This document shows, piece by piece, positions 5,887-11,645 of a stretch of DNA of 11,645 bases. Position numbers and translations under genes: made by a program. The stretch spans positions 1-11,645 of the forward strand of contig CALLFD010000394.1 of the NCBI GenBank assembly GCA_937997605.1, given 5' to 3'. This DNA comes from an uncultured Collinsella sp. GTDB lineage: Bacteria; Actinomycetota; Coriobacteriia; Coriobacteriales; Coriobacteriaceae. The notes under the pieces are model-generated. The model saw only the letters and a program-made list of their open reading frames with translations. It was not told the DNA's origin and did not search any database. The stretch's first letter is position 1. Every line of letters starts with the position of its first letter.

Positions 5887-5910
5887 GCGGGGCGTAATGG
5901 GCGCCCCGCA
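5886..5910 (+). other. 9-bp GC-rich hairpin in the alcohol dehydrogenase leader
   Basis: TGCGGGGCG (5886-5894) pairs perfectly with CGCCCCGCA (5902-5910) around a seven-base loop, with no T-run after it. It would lie at or near the 5' end of the mRNA, only six bases before the GGGAGG ribosome site. A 5' hairpin that stabilises a highly expressed mRNA is a reasonable reading. Confidence 0.6.
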
Positions 5911-5928
5911 CACGATGGGAGGCTATCA

Positions 5929-7095
5929 ATGGCTAATCGTTTCGTTCTCAACACCATCTCTTATCATGGTTCCGGCGCCATCAAGGAGATTCCCGGCGAG
6001 CTCCAGCGTCGCGGCTACAAGAAAATCTTCGTCTGCTCCGACCCCGATCTGGTCAAGTTTGGCGTTACCGCTAAGGTGACCGACGAGCTCGACGCCGCCG
6101 GCATCGCTTGGAGCCTCTACTCCGAGATCAAGCCCAACCCCACTATCCAGAACGTCAAGGACGGCGTCGAGGCCTTCAAGGCCGCCGAAGCTGACGCTAT
6201 CGTGACCATCGGTGGCGGCTCCTCCATGGACACCGCTAAGGCCATCGGCATCATCATCAACAACCCCGAGTTCGCCGATGTCCGCAGCCTCGAGGGCGTT
6301 GCTCCGACTAAGAACCACGCCGTGTTCACCATCGCCGTGCCGACGACCGCCGGTACCGCTGCTGAGGTGACCATCAACTACGTCATCACCGACCCCGAGA
6401 AGGTTCGCAAGTTCGTGTGCGTCGACACCAACGACGCCCCCGAGGTCGCCGTCGTCGACCCTGACATGATGGCTTCCATGCCCGCCGGCCTGACCGCTTC
6501 CACTGGCATGGACGCTCTGACCCACGCCATCGAGGGCTACACCACCAAGGGCGCTTGGGAGCTCTCTGACATGTTCCACTTTGAGGCCATTAAGCTGATC
6601 AGCGAGAACCTGCGCGACTCCGTTGCCGAGGCCAAGTCCGGTCAGCCCGGCTCCGGCCGCGAGGGCATGGCCCTTGGTCAGTATGTCGCCGGCATGGGCT
6701 TCTCCAACGTTGGCCTGGGCATCGACCACGCCATGGCTCACACCCTGTCAGCTCACTACGACACCCCGCACGGCGTCGCTTGCGCCATGCTGCTGCCGAT
6801 CGCCATGGAGTTCAACAAGCCGGTTTGCGCTGAGCGCCTGGCCAAGGTTGCCGTTGCCATGGGTGTTGACACCACGGGCATGAGCACCGACGAGGCTGCC
6901 GACGCCGCTATCGCCGCCGTCAAGCAGCTCTCTGCCGACGTGAATATCCCGCACGTCTGCGAGGCCATGAAGGCTGACGAGATCGAGGTTCTGGCCAAGG
7001 ACGCCATGGCCGACGCCTGCTTCCCGGGTAACCCGCGCGAGGCAACGCTCGACGACGTCATCGAGCTCTTCAAGAAGATCTGCCCGGCTGCCTAG
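5929..7095 (+). CDS. fucO: Iron-dependent alcohol dehydrogenase, lactaldehyde reductase (FucO)-like
   Basis: A 388-residue group III (iron) alcohol dehydrogenase (PF00465), close to E. coli FucO along its whole length, including shared segments such as NNPEFADVRSLEG (111-123), PTTAGTAAEVTINYVITD (138-155) and ALGQYVAGMGFSN (248-260). FucO reduces L-lactaldehyde to 1,2-propanediol with NADH; relatives also reduce acetaldehyde and other aldehydes. The dinucleotide-binding GGGSSMD is at 95-101. Iron ligands expected from FucO are all present: Asp195, His199, His267 and His281. A short insert at about 237-244 is unlike E. coli. Start: GGGAGG six bases before ATG. Codons are strongly biased to C-ending forms, suggesting high expression as a main redox sink. 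There is no fucose or rhamnose gene beside it, so the physiological aldehyde is open. It is a single-gene unit with its own promoter and terminator. Confidence 0.9.
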   Translation: MANRFVLNTISYHGSGAIKEIPGELQRRGYKKIFVCSDPDLVKFGVTAKVTDELDAAGIAWSLYSEIKPNPTIQNVKDGVEAFKAAEADAIVTIGGGSSMDTAKAIGIIINNPEFADVRSLEGVAPTKNHAVFTIAVPTTAGTAAEVTINYVITDPEKVRKFVCVDTNDAPEVAVVDPDMMASMPAGLTASTGMDALTHAIEGYTTKGAWELSDMFHFEAIKLISENLRDSVAEAKSGQPGSGREGMALGQYVAGMGFSNVGLGIDHAMAHTLSAHYDTPHGVACAMLLPIAMEFNKPVCAERLAKVAVAMGVDTTGMSTDEAADAAIAAVKQLSADVNIPHVCEAMKADEIEVLAKDAMADACFPGNPREATLDDVIELFKKICPAA

Positions 7096-7148
7096 CCCAG
7101 TTTGGTGGTCCTTCGCCCGTAGGTGTATGGTCTTTTGACGTGCCGCTG

Positions 7149-7180
7149 GCCCTGCCGTGCTACGCACGGCGGGGCTTTTT
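7149..7180 (+). terminator. Intrinsic terminator of the alcohol dehydrogenase gene
   Basis: A 12-bp stem (7149-7160 with 7164-7175, one G-U pair) with a three-base TAC loop is followed by TTTTT. It lies 53 bases after the stop codon. Confidence 0.93.
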
Positions 7181-7255
7181 GTGCTGCGTCGATGCCCTGA
7201 GACGGACAAAACCAAGGCGTACTGCCCGCTGCGGATAGGTGGTGCACTTCCCTGC

Positions 7256-7295
7256 GTGCATTTTTGGGAGTATTCAGCAAGCTCTGAAAAATGCA
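7256..7295. repeat. Hairpin TGCATTTTT...AAAAATGCA
   Basis: TGCATTTTT (7257-7265) pairs with AAAAATGCA (7287-7295). After one mismatch and a G-U pair the stem continues as GAG-type pairing (7268-7270 with 7282-7284), with an 11-base loop. The left half, GTGCA...GTATTCAGC at 7256-7278, recurs in inverted orientation at 7467-7489. Confidence 0.65.
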
Positions 7296-7328
7296 TAACG
7301 TTGTGAATGGGCCGTAGTGGCCCGCGGG

Positions 7329-7368
7329 CGCCCATCGACAGCCCCTGTGGGCGGGCTATCGATGGGCG
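7329..7368. repeat. 16-bp hairpin with one mismatch
   Basis: 7329-7344 pairs with 7353-7368, ten pairs then one C-A mismatch then five pairs, with an eight-base loop. No T-run follows. CGACAGCC inside the left arm (7336-7343) can pair instead with GGCTGTCG (7374-7381), so two structures are mutually exclusive. Confidence 0.65.
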
Positions 7369-7466
7369 GAGATGGCTGTCGCCGCGTTTTTGGTTTGCGA
7401 CGGTCTACAACACTGCTGTAACCGCGTCGTTTTGTCGTTTGTGATGGGGTCGTTGGGGCCCACGGT

Positions 7467-7489
7467 GCTGAATACTCCGTTTTTTGCAC
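7467..7489 (-). repeat. Inverted partial copy of 7256-7278
   Basis: GCTGAATACTCC (7467-7478) exactly matches the reverse complement of 7267-7278, and TGCAC at the far end also matches. The six bases between are T-rich in one copy and A-rich in the other. In total 17 of 23 positions agree. Confidence 0.6.
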
Positions 7490-7699
7490 GGTCCAAGGTG
7501 GGGTACCCTGAGACGAAACAAAAAGATGTCTCATATTTATGCAGATACCGATAGGATTTATGCAAGATTGAGATTGTAAACCGTGCGCGTGCACAAAACC
7601 GGTGCGGGGACGTCGGGAGGCGGCTCGGCTCCTAGGGCATTGACCGTGCAGAACGGTTAAAATCGGGACTCGGTCTTAGTTTTACTTGGAAGGATGCAT

Positions 7700-8743
7700 A
7701 TGGCTTCTAATGTTGATGCTTCTCTAGAGGAGATGCTCTCCTATATCGCGGGACAGCTTAAGACGCTGACTTCTATCGCCTCGCCTACGGGCTATACCCG
7801 TGCGGCGACTGATTATCTAATGGAAACGTTGCGCGATATGGGCATTGGCCCCGAGCGTTCTAACAAGGGCAATGTGCTCGTTGAGCTTGGTGGTGAGGGC
7901 GAGCCGCTCGTGTTGGCGAGCCATGTCGATACCCTGGGCGCCATGGTGCGCTCCATTAAGGACAATGGTCGCCTGCGCCCCACGACGCTCGGCGGGCATC
8001 AGTGGTCTACGGCCGATGGCGAGAACTGCACCGTCTACACGCGTGACGGCAATGTGTACACGGGTGTGGTTCTTAACACCGAGCCTTCGGCGCACGTGGC
8101 CGACGAGCCGGTCAAGACCATCGAGAAGAACATGGAAATCCTGCTCGATGAGAATGTCGACAGCAAGGACGATGTGCTTGAGCTGGGCATTCAGACCGGC
8201 GACATCATCGCTATGAATCCGCGTACCACGGTGACGGAGAGCGGCTACATCAAGAGCCGCTTCCTGGATGACAAGCTGTCGGCGTCGATTCTGCTGGGTC
8301 TGGCCCGCGCTGTTGCTGATGGCGAGGTGTCGCTTTCGCGCAAGGTGTCGCTGCTCTTTACCGTGTACGAGGAGGTCGGCCACGGCGGTGCTTTCGTGCC
8401 GGCCGACACGCGCGAGATGATCAGCGTTGACATGGGCTGCGTGGGCGACGACCTGGGCTGCACCGAGCGCATGGTGTCGATTTGCGCCAAGGATTCGGGT
8501 GGCCCCTACAACTACGATCTGGTGACCACGCTGTCCAATATCGCGCGCGAGCTTGAGCTCGATTATGCCATCGACGTGTACCCGCATTACGGCTCGGACG
8601 TCGAGGCCACGCTCTCTGCCGGCTACGACATCCGTCACGGCCTGATCGGCCCCGGCGTGTACGCGAGCCACAACTACGAGCGCAGCCACATCGACGGCGT
8701 GCGCAACACCTTCGAGCTCGTCCGCGCCTACGTACAGCGCTAG
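7700..8743 (+). CDS. M42-family metallopeptidase (aminopeptidase)
   Basis: A 347-residue M42 (PF05343) co-catalytic zinc/cobalt aminopeptidase, a cytoplasmic enzyme that trims N-terminal residues from peptides, often as a large dodecameric shell. Expected active-site residues are present: His75 in SHVD, Asp190 in FLDDK, Glu224-Glu225 in YEEVGHGG, Asp244 in SVDMG and His324 in ASHNYER. The region at about 85-175 fits the inserted PDZ-like domain of the family. The start is the second of two close ATGs: GGAAGG ends six bases before this one but abuts the first (7694), which would leave no spacing. It is probably transcribed alone, ending at the hairpins before the convergent mnmA. The substrate is uncertain; a glutamyl or general aminopeptidase is likely. 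Confidence 0.93.
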   Translation: MASNVDASLEEMLSYIAGQLKTLTSIASPTGYTRAATDYLMETLRDMGIGPERSNKGNVLVELGGEGEPLVLASHVDTLGAMVRSIKDNGRLRPTTLGGHQWSTADGENCTVYTRDGNVYTGVVLNTEPSAHVADEPVKTIEKNMEILLDENVDSKDDVLELGIQTGDIIAMNPRTTVTESGYIKSRFLDDKLSASILLGLARAVADGEVSLSRKVSLLFTVYEEVGHGGAFVPADTREMISVDMGCVGDDLGCTERMVSICAKDSGGPYNYDLVTTLSNIARELELDYAIDVYPHYGSDVEATLSAGYDIRHGLIGPGVYASHNYERSHIDGVRNTFELVRAYVQR

Positions 8744-8751
8744 CGATGCAG

Positions 8752-8787
8752 CGGCCTCGGCTGATACGGCAGTACCGACCGAGGCCG
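8752..8787. terminator. Hairpin after the M42 peptidase gene
   Basis: CGGCCTCGG (8752-8760) pairs perfectly with CCGAGGCCG (8779-8787) around 18 bases that can pair partly. TCCTCTCT follows, a poor T-run, so termination efficiency is uncertain. It lies nine bases after the stop codon. Confidence 0.5.
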
Positions 8788-8794
8788 TCCTCTC

Positions 8795-8865
8795 TAAGTT
8801 GCGGTGAAATAGGGACTGTTTGGCGGTTTTAAACGCTTAAACAGTCCCTATTTCACCGCAATTTA
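8795..8865. repeat. Large palindrome between convergent genes (27-bp arms)
   Basis: Bases 8799-8821 are the perfect reverse complement of 8839-8861 (23 of 23). Four outer pairs, one of them G-U, extend the arms to 8795 and 8865. The 17-base centre can add a short inner stem. It fills the gap between the M42 gene and the end of mnmA. The arms contain AGGGACTGTTT/AAACAGTCCCT. There is no gene inside. It could stop transcription from both sides, or be a dispersed palindromic element; sequence alone cannot decide. Confidence 0.85.
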
Positions 8866-8879
8866 TGAAGGGGATGGGG

Positions 8880-9980
8880 CTACTTAAGTGCGCCGGTCAC
8901 CGTGCCGCCGCCGAGGACGATGTCGCCGTGGTAGACTACAACGGCCTGGCCGGGGGCGATGGCTCGCTGCGGCTCGTCAAAAGTCAGCAGCATTTGCCCG
9001 TCTTCGCCGCGCGTAAGGGTCGCTGCTTGGTCTTTCTGACGGTAACGGTACTTGGCGCCCACGCGAATGCCGCCGGCATCGAGTTCTGCCTCCATGCGGT
9101 CGGCAGGGGCGCTCCAGATCCAGTCGTCGGCCGTGAGTGCTGTGGCCGTTAGGTCCTCGGCCTCGCCCAGATGCACGGTGTTGTTGGCGGCATCGACGCC
9201 CGTCACATACACGGGATGCGCCATCGCGACGCCCAAGCCCTTGCGCTGGCCGATGGTATAGCGCAACGCGCCGTTATGGCGTCCGACCACGCTGCCGTCG
9301 CGCCACACAATGTCGCCCGGTGCAGCGGGATGTCCGCAGCGGCGCTCGATATAGCCCGCGTAGTCACCGTCTGGAATAAAGCAGATGTCCTCGCTTTCGG
9401 CCTTCTGGGCGTTGGTAAAGCCTTGCTCGGCGGCTATGCGGCGCACGTCGCGCTCTTTGTCTAGGCCTGCCAGCGGAAAGATCGTGTGCGCCAGGCGCTC
9501 CTGCGTAAGCGAATATAAAAAGTAGCTCTGGTCCTTTTTGGGATCTTCGCCGCGATGCAGCTGCCAGGTGCCGTCTACTGTCTGGCTTGTTTTGGCGTAA
9601 TGACCCGTTGCGATGTAGTCGCAGCCCATGTCCAGCGCCGCACCGAGCAACGCGCCAAACTTTATGTGGCGGTTGCAGATGATGCACGGGTTGGGCGTCA
9701 GCCCCTCCTGGTAGGCGTTCACAAAGCGCTCGATAACGCTGTGGTCGAAGGTCTGCTGCAAGTCGAGCACATGGTGGGGTATCCCCAGACGCTCGGCGAC
9801 GGCCTTTGCATCGGCGATGTCGCGGTCGACTTTGCTCATACCCGTTGCAGGATCGGGCGCGGGGCAGGTGAGGCGCATGGTGGCGCCGACGCATTCGTAG
9901 CCCTGGCTTTTGAGCAGGTACGCGGTCACGCTGGAATCGACGCCGCCGCTCATGGCGACGAGCACGCGCTTGTTGTGCAT
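8880..9980 (-). CDS. mnmA: tRNA 2-thiouridine(34) synthase MnmA
   Basis: A 366-residue MnmA (PF03054), the usual length. It activates U34 of tRNA-Lys, -Glu and -Gln with ATP and inserts sulfur relayed from a cysteine desulfurase. The PP-loop SGGVDSS is at 11-17. The two catalytic cysteines are present: Cys102 in PCIICN and Cys200 in SEDICFIPDGDY, equivalent to Cys102 and Cys199 of the E. coli enzyme. The C-terminal beta-barrel follows from about 215 (GDIVWRDG, YTIGQRKGLG at 241-250). Start: AAGGAG nine bases before ATG. It lies downstream of cysK on the same strand, but a terminator-like hairpin separates them, so it probably has its own promoter. The partner desulfurase is not in the window. 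Confidence 0.97.
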   Translation of the reverse strand: MHNKRVLVAMSGGVDSSVTAYLLKSQGYECVGATMRLTCPAPDPATGMSKVDRDIADAKAVAERLGIPHHVLDLQQTFDHSVIERFVNAYQEGLTPNPCIICNRHIKFGALLGAALDMGCDYIATGHYAKTSQTVDGTWQLHRGEDPKKDQSYFLYSLTQERLAHTIFPLAGLDKERDVRRIAAEQGFTNAQKAESEDICFIPDGDYAGYIERRCGHPAAPGDIVWRDGSVVGRHNGALRYTIGQRKGLGVAMAHPVYVTGVDAANNTVHLGEAEDLTATALTADDWIWSAPADRMEAELDAGGIRVGAKYRYRQKDQAATLTRGEDGQMLLTFDEPQRAIAPGQAVVVYHGDIVLGGGTVTGALK

Positions 9981-10009
9981 GGGGAGGTTCTCCTTGGTGG
10001 CATGTGGCC

Positions 10010-10048
10010 AAAAAAGAAAAGCGGCGCGGGAGGCTGGTTCCGCGCCGC
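10010..10048 (-). terminator. Terminator-like hairpin upstream of mnmA
   Basis: On the minus strand GCGGCGCGG (10040-10048) pairs perfectly with CCGCGCCGC (10021-10029) around a ten-base loop, followed by TTTTCTTTTTT (10010-10020). It is a textbook intrinsic terminator, 113 bases after the cysK stop and 30 bases before the mnmA start. It can end cysK transcripts; because a good -10 lies just upstream of it, it may also act as an attenuator in the mnmA leader. Confidence 0.9.
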
Positions 10049-10052
10049 AGAC

Positions 10053-10061
10053 ATTGTAGCA
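10053..10061 (-). promoter_or_regulatory. Extended -10 promoter, candidate for mnmA
   Basis: The minus strand reads TGCTACAAT: a TGn extension plus TACAAT, five of six -10 positions. No -35 is visible at 16-18 bases, as is common for extended -10 promoters. Transcription would start about seven bases downstream, at the base of the hairpin at 10021-10048. Confidence 0.5.
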
Positions 10062-10066
10062 AGTTC

Positions 10067-10127
10067 GGGCGTCTCGTGGGACACCCTGATTGGATGGGCT
10101 CAGACTGCCGGGAGAGAGGAGACCGGC
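10067..10127 (-). other. Two small hairpins between cysK and mnmA
   Basis: On the minus strand GGGTGTC (10080-10086) pairs with GACGCCC (10067-10073), including one U-G pair that exists only in minus-strand RNA. GCCGG (10123-10127) pairs with CCGGC (10107-10111). They lie in the cysK 3' untranslated region. I recognise no known riboswitch or T-box motif here. Confidence 0.35.
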
Positions 10128-10160
10128 TCGTCCGTGGGCTCAACCTATGGGCGACAGGCC

Positions 10161-11099
10161 CTAGTCCTGGAAGAGCGCCGTGGACAGGTAGCGCTCGCCG
10201 GTGTCGGCAAGCAGGGCCACGATGGTCTTGCCCTCGTTCTCGGGGCGCTTGGCCAGCTGCAGCGCGGCCCACACGGCGGCGCCGGACGAAATGCCCACGA
10301 GCACGCCCTCCTTGTGGCCCACGGCGCGGCCGGTCGCAAAGGCGTCGTCGTTCTCGACGGGGATGATCTCGTCATAGACCTGGGTGTCGAGGACGTCGGG
10401 CACAAAACCGGCGCCGATACCCTGGATCTTGTGCGGGCCGGCTTGGCCCTTGGAGAGCACCGGGGAAGTGGCGGGCTCGACGGCGACGACCTTGATTTCG
10501 GGGTTCTGCTCCTTAAGGAACTCACCCACGCCGGTCACGGTGCCGCCGGTTCCAACGCCGGCGACGAAGATGTCGACCTCGCCGTCGGTGTCATCCCAGA
10601 TCTCGGGGCCGGTCGTGGCCTTGTGGATGGCGGGGTTGGCGGGGTTCACAAACTGGCCGGCGATGATGCTGTTTGGCGTCTCCTTCTGCAGTTCCTCGGC
10701 CTTGGCGATGGCGCCCTTCATGCCCTTGGAACCGTCGGTGAGCACGAGCTGTGCGCCATATGCCTGCATAAGCTTGCGGCGTTCGACGGACATAGTCTCG
10801 GGCATGGTGATGATCACCTTGTAGCCGCGAGCCGCCGCCACCGAGGCGATGCCGACGCCGGTGTTGCCACTCGTGGGCTCGATGATGGTGTAGTCGCCGC
10901 CGCGCACGAGCTTGCCGGCCTTCTCGGCCTCGTCGATCATGTTCTTGGCGACGCGGTCTTTGACGGAGCCGGCGGGGTTGAAGTATTCCAGCTTGACGAG
11001 CACGCGGGCCTTGAGGTCCTCATCGGCCTCAAAGTGAGTGAGCTCCAGAAGCGGAGTGTGGCCGATAAGCTGATCGATGGACGTGTAAACATTGCTCAT
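10161..11099 (-). CDS. cysK: Cysteine synthase A (O-acetylserine sulfhydrylase)
   Basis: A 312-residue PLP enzyme (PF00291) that makes cysteine from O-acetylserine and sulfide. The PLP lysine is Lys47 in NPAGSVKDR; the substrate loop TSGNTG is at 76-81; the phosphate-binding GTGGT is at 183-187; SSGA (271-274) holds the pyridine-binding serine. The length matches CysK. The C-terminus ends LSTALFQD, close to the usual family ending. Start: GGAGG six bases before ATG. The gene is divergent from an Rrf2-family regulator. In Firmicutes the Rrf2 protein CymR is controlled by complexing with CysK, so a regulatory link is plausible here. CysM-type (thiosulfate-using) activity cannot be excluded from sequence. 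Confidence 0.96.
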   Translation of the reverse strand: MSNVYTSIDQLIGHTPLLELTHFEADEDLKARVLVKLEYFNPAGSVKDRVAKNMIDEAEKAGKLVRGGDYTIIEPTSGNTGVGIASVAAARGYKVIITMPETMSVERRKLMQAYGAQLVLTDGSKGMKGAIAKAEELQKETPNSIIAGQFVNPANPAIHKATTGPEIWDDTDGEVDIFVAGVGTGGTVTGVGEFLKEQNPEIKVVAVEPATSPVLSKGQAGPHKIQGIGAGFVPDVLDTQVYDEIIPVENDDAFATGRAVGHKEGVLVGISSGAAVWAALQLAKRPENEGKTIVALLADTGERYLSTALFQD

Positions 11100-11131
11100 G
11101 GTGAACCTCCAAAGTGTTCAAATGACTGGAT

Positions 11132-11197
11132 ACCGTGTGGTTTTACGGTGTGTGTAGCAGCGAAACCCACAAACCTTATGGGTTGTTCGTTTTGCTG
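11132..11197 (-). other. Two hairpins in the probable cysK leader
   Basis: AACCCA (11164-11169) pairs with TGGGTT (11179-11184), with an outer CAGC/GCTG pairing (11158-11161 with 11194-11197) across an internal loop. A second small stem is ACCGT/ACGGT (11132-11136 with 11145-11149). Both would be transcribed if the cysK promoter is at 11207-11235. They do not match a T-box or SAM riboswitch that I can recognise. Confidence 0.35.
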
Positions 11198-11206
11198 TTG
11201 GCAAGC

Positions 11207-11235
11207 ATAGTAGACAGTAAAGCCTAGTAACGCAA
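11207..11235 (-). promoter_or_regulatory. Weak candidate promoter of cysK
   Basis: On the minus strand TTGCGT (11230-11235) and TACTAT (11207-11212) have 17-base spacing but match only three and four of six consensus positions. A leader of about 100 bases would follow. Confidence 0.3.
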
Positions 11236-11288
11236 TAGGAAATAGAAGATTATTACGAGTCGATTAACCATCTTGACCGGAACGGGTA

Positions 11289-11316
11289 TTTTCAAAACCA
11301 ATATTTCGGCTAGAAT
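11289..11316 (+). promoter_or_regulatory. Candidate promoter of the Rrf2-family gene
   Basis: TTTTCA (11289-11294) and TAGAAT (11311-11316) are 16 bases apart and match four and five of six consensus positions. TTTCGG/CCGAAA (11304-11309 with 11334-11339) brackets the probable start point and could be an autoregulatory site. Confidence 0.45.
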
Positions 11317-11352
11317 TTCTACGGACTAAATGACCGAAAGGCAGCACTATAC

Positions 11353-11645
11353 ATGTTGGTTTCTACTAAGGGCAGATATGCCCTGCGCGTTATGGTCGAT
11401 CTGGCCGAGCACCAGGCAGCCGGTCGCATCCCGCTCAAAGAGATCGCGGCGCGACAGGGGATTTCCGAGAAATATCTCGAGAACATTTTGGCTACGCTCG
11501 TGCGCGCCAACATGCTCTCGGGCATGCGCGGCAAGGGCGGCGGCTATGTGCTCACGCGCCCGCCCGAGCAATACACGGTGGGCGAGATCTTGCGCCTGAC
11601 CGAGGGCAGTCTGGCGCCGGTCGCCTGCCTGGATGGCGACTGCAA
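11353..11645 (+). CDS. Rrf2-family transcriptional regulator (IscR/CymR-like), 3' end outside the window
   Basis: The first 97 residues of an Rrf2 protein (PF02082) are visible; the frame is open at the right edge. The N-terminus STKGRYALRVMVDLA (4-18) and the winged helix LKEIAARQGISEKYLENIL (28-46) with the wing GMRGKGGGY (57-65) are typical. Cys92 and Cys97 sit where IscR has the first ligands of its iron-sulfur cluster (Cys92 and Cys98 in E. coli), so an Fe-S or thiol sensor is possible; the third cysteine would be beyond the edge. CymR-like proteins usually lack them. The ribosome site is weak (GAAAGG, 11 bases before ATG), but no other start gives the family N-terminus. It is divergent from cysK, which suggests control of cysteine or Fe-S supply. 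A cysteine desulfurase may follow it outside the window (inference). Confidence 0.93.
   Translation, partial: MLVSTKGRYALRVMVDLAEHQAAGRIPLKEIAARQGISEKYLENILATLVRANMLSGMRGKGGGYVLTRPPEQYTVGEILRLTEGSLAPVACLDGDC

Larger units (their letters stand above)
7181..7693. other. Non-coding, repeat-rich intergenic region
   Basis: About 500 bases without a supported gene. It contains two strong hairpins (7256-7295 and 7329-7368, listed separately) and a weaker bulged one at 7399-7429 followed by a T-rich run. An imperfect direct repeat begins CCCTGAGACG at 7195-7204 and at 7506-7515. An inverted partial copy of the first hairpin lies at 7467-7489. An AT-rich patch (about 7516-7580) contains ATTTATGCA twice. 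Nearer the peptidase gene are TTGACC (7640-7645) and TAAAAT (7658-7663), but they are only 12 bases apart and so do not form a standard promoter; ACCGT/ACGGT at 7643-7657 could be a small operator. A non-coding RNA or a decayed mobile element is possible. Confidence 0.6.

Noticed and set aside
5926..6741. Minus-strand frame opposite the alcohol dehydrogenase
   Set aside because: Gly/Val/Asp/His-rich shadow produced by the strong codon bias of the real gene.
7640..7663. TTGACC/TAAAAT as the M42 promoter
   Set aside because: The spacing is only 12 bases, too short for a standard promoter.
7694..7699. First ATG of the M42 gene as start
   Set aside because: The ribosome site GGAAGG abuts it with no spacing; the next ATG two codons later has six bases.
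10049..10160. T-box or known riboswitch before mnmA
   Set aside because: No conserved T-box antiterminator sequence or other riboswitch core could be recognised; only small hairpins are seen.
9555..11210. Long plus-strand open frame (551 codons) opposite mnmA and cysK
   Set aside because: Shadow of two certain genes on the other strand; no domain and no ribosome site.
1..11645. CRISPR arrays, tRNA/rRNA genes, transposases or integrases
   Set aside because: No regularly spaced direct repeats, no GTTCGAATCC-type T-arm in a cloverleaf, and no such proteins on either strand.

Overview
The window is a stretch of a high-GC bacterial chromosome (about 60% G+C by eye) with ordinary housekeeping and metabolic genes, one short AT-rich insert and unusually many palindromic or repeated intergenic sequences. 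Gene content (YgiQ-type radical SAM protein, DUF1275 membrane protein, FucO-like iron alcohol dehydrogenase, M42 peptidase, MnmA, CysK next to an Rrf2 regulator) together with strong GGAGG ribosome sites suggests an anaerobic gut actinobacterium of the class Coriobacteriia, most likely Collinsella. That assignment is recognition, not a database result.

Left part (1-3900): the 3' end of an ABC transporter ATPase, then a small RelB/DinJ-type antitoxin gene with no toxin beside it. The antitoxin gene is enclosed by two copies of a 32-bp repeat. Upstream it has a 10-bp-phased AATAC array that looks like an operator, and a transcribed-looking 11-bp stem. A CPBP-family membrane protease follows. 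Its stop codon overlaps that of the convergent ygiQ-family radical SAM gene. A 12-bp inverted repeat lies upstream of ygiQ.

Middle (4000-7180): a DUF1275 (YoaK-like) membrane protein with a clear terminator; then about 1 kb of AT-rich DNA carrying a single gene, on the minus strand, for a LURP-one-like (tubby-like beta-barrel) protein; then a lactaldehyde reductase/FucO-like iron alcohol dehydrogenase with highly biased codons, a promoter, a leader hairpin and a strong terminator.

Right part (7180-11645): a 500-bp non-coding stretch rich in hairpins and partial repeats; an M42 aminopeptidase; a convergent gap holding a near-perfect 27-bp-arm palindrome; then mnmA and cysK on the minus strand, and a divergent Rrf2-family regulator that runs off the end. 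CysK (cysteine synthesis), MnmA (tRNA 2-thiouridine, which uses sulfur from cysteine) and an Rrf2 regulator with two cysteines at the cluster position form a plausible sulfur neighbourhood. mnmA has a terminator-like hairpin directly after a good extended -10 promoter, so attenuation is possible.

I see no convincing new multi-gene system. The most unusual items are the repeat-flanked solitary antitoxin with its phased operator, the AT-rich LURP-one insert, the repeat mosaic at 7190-7530, and the mnmA leader.
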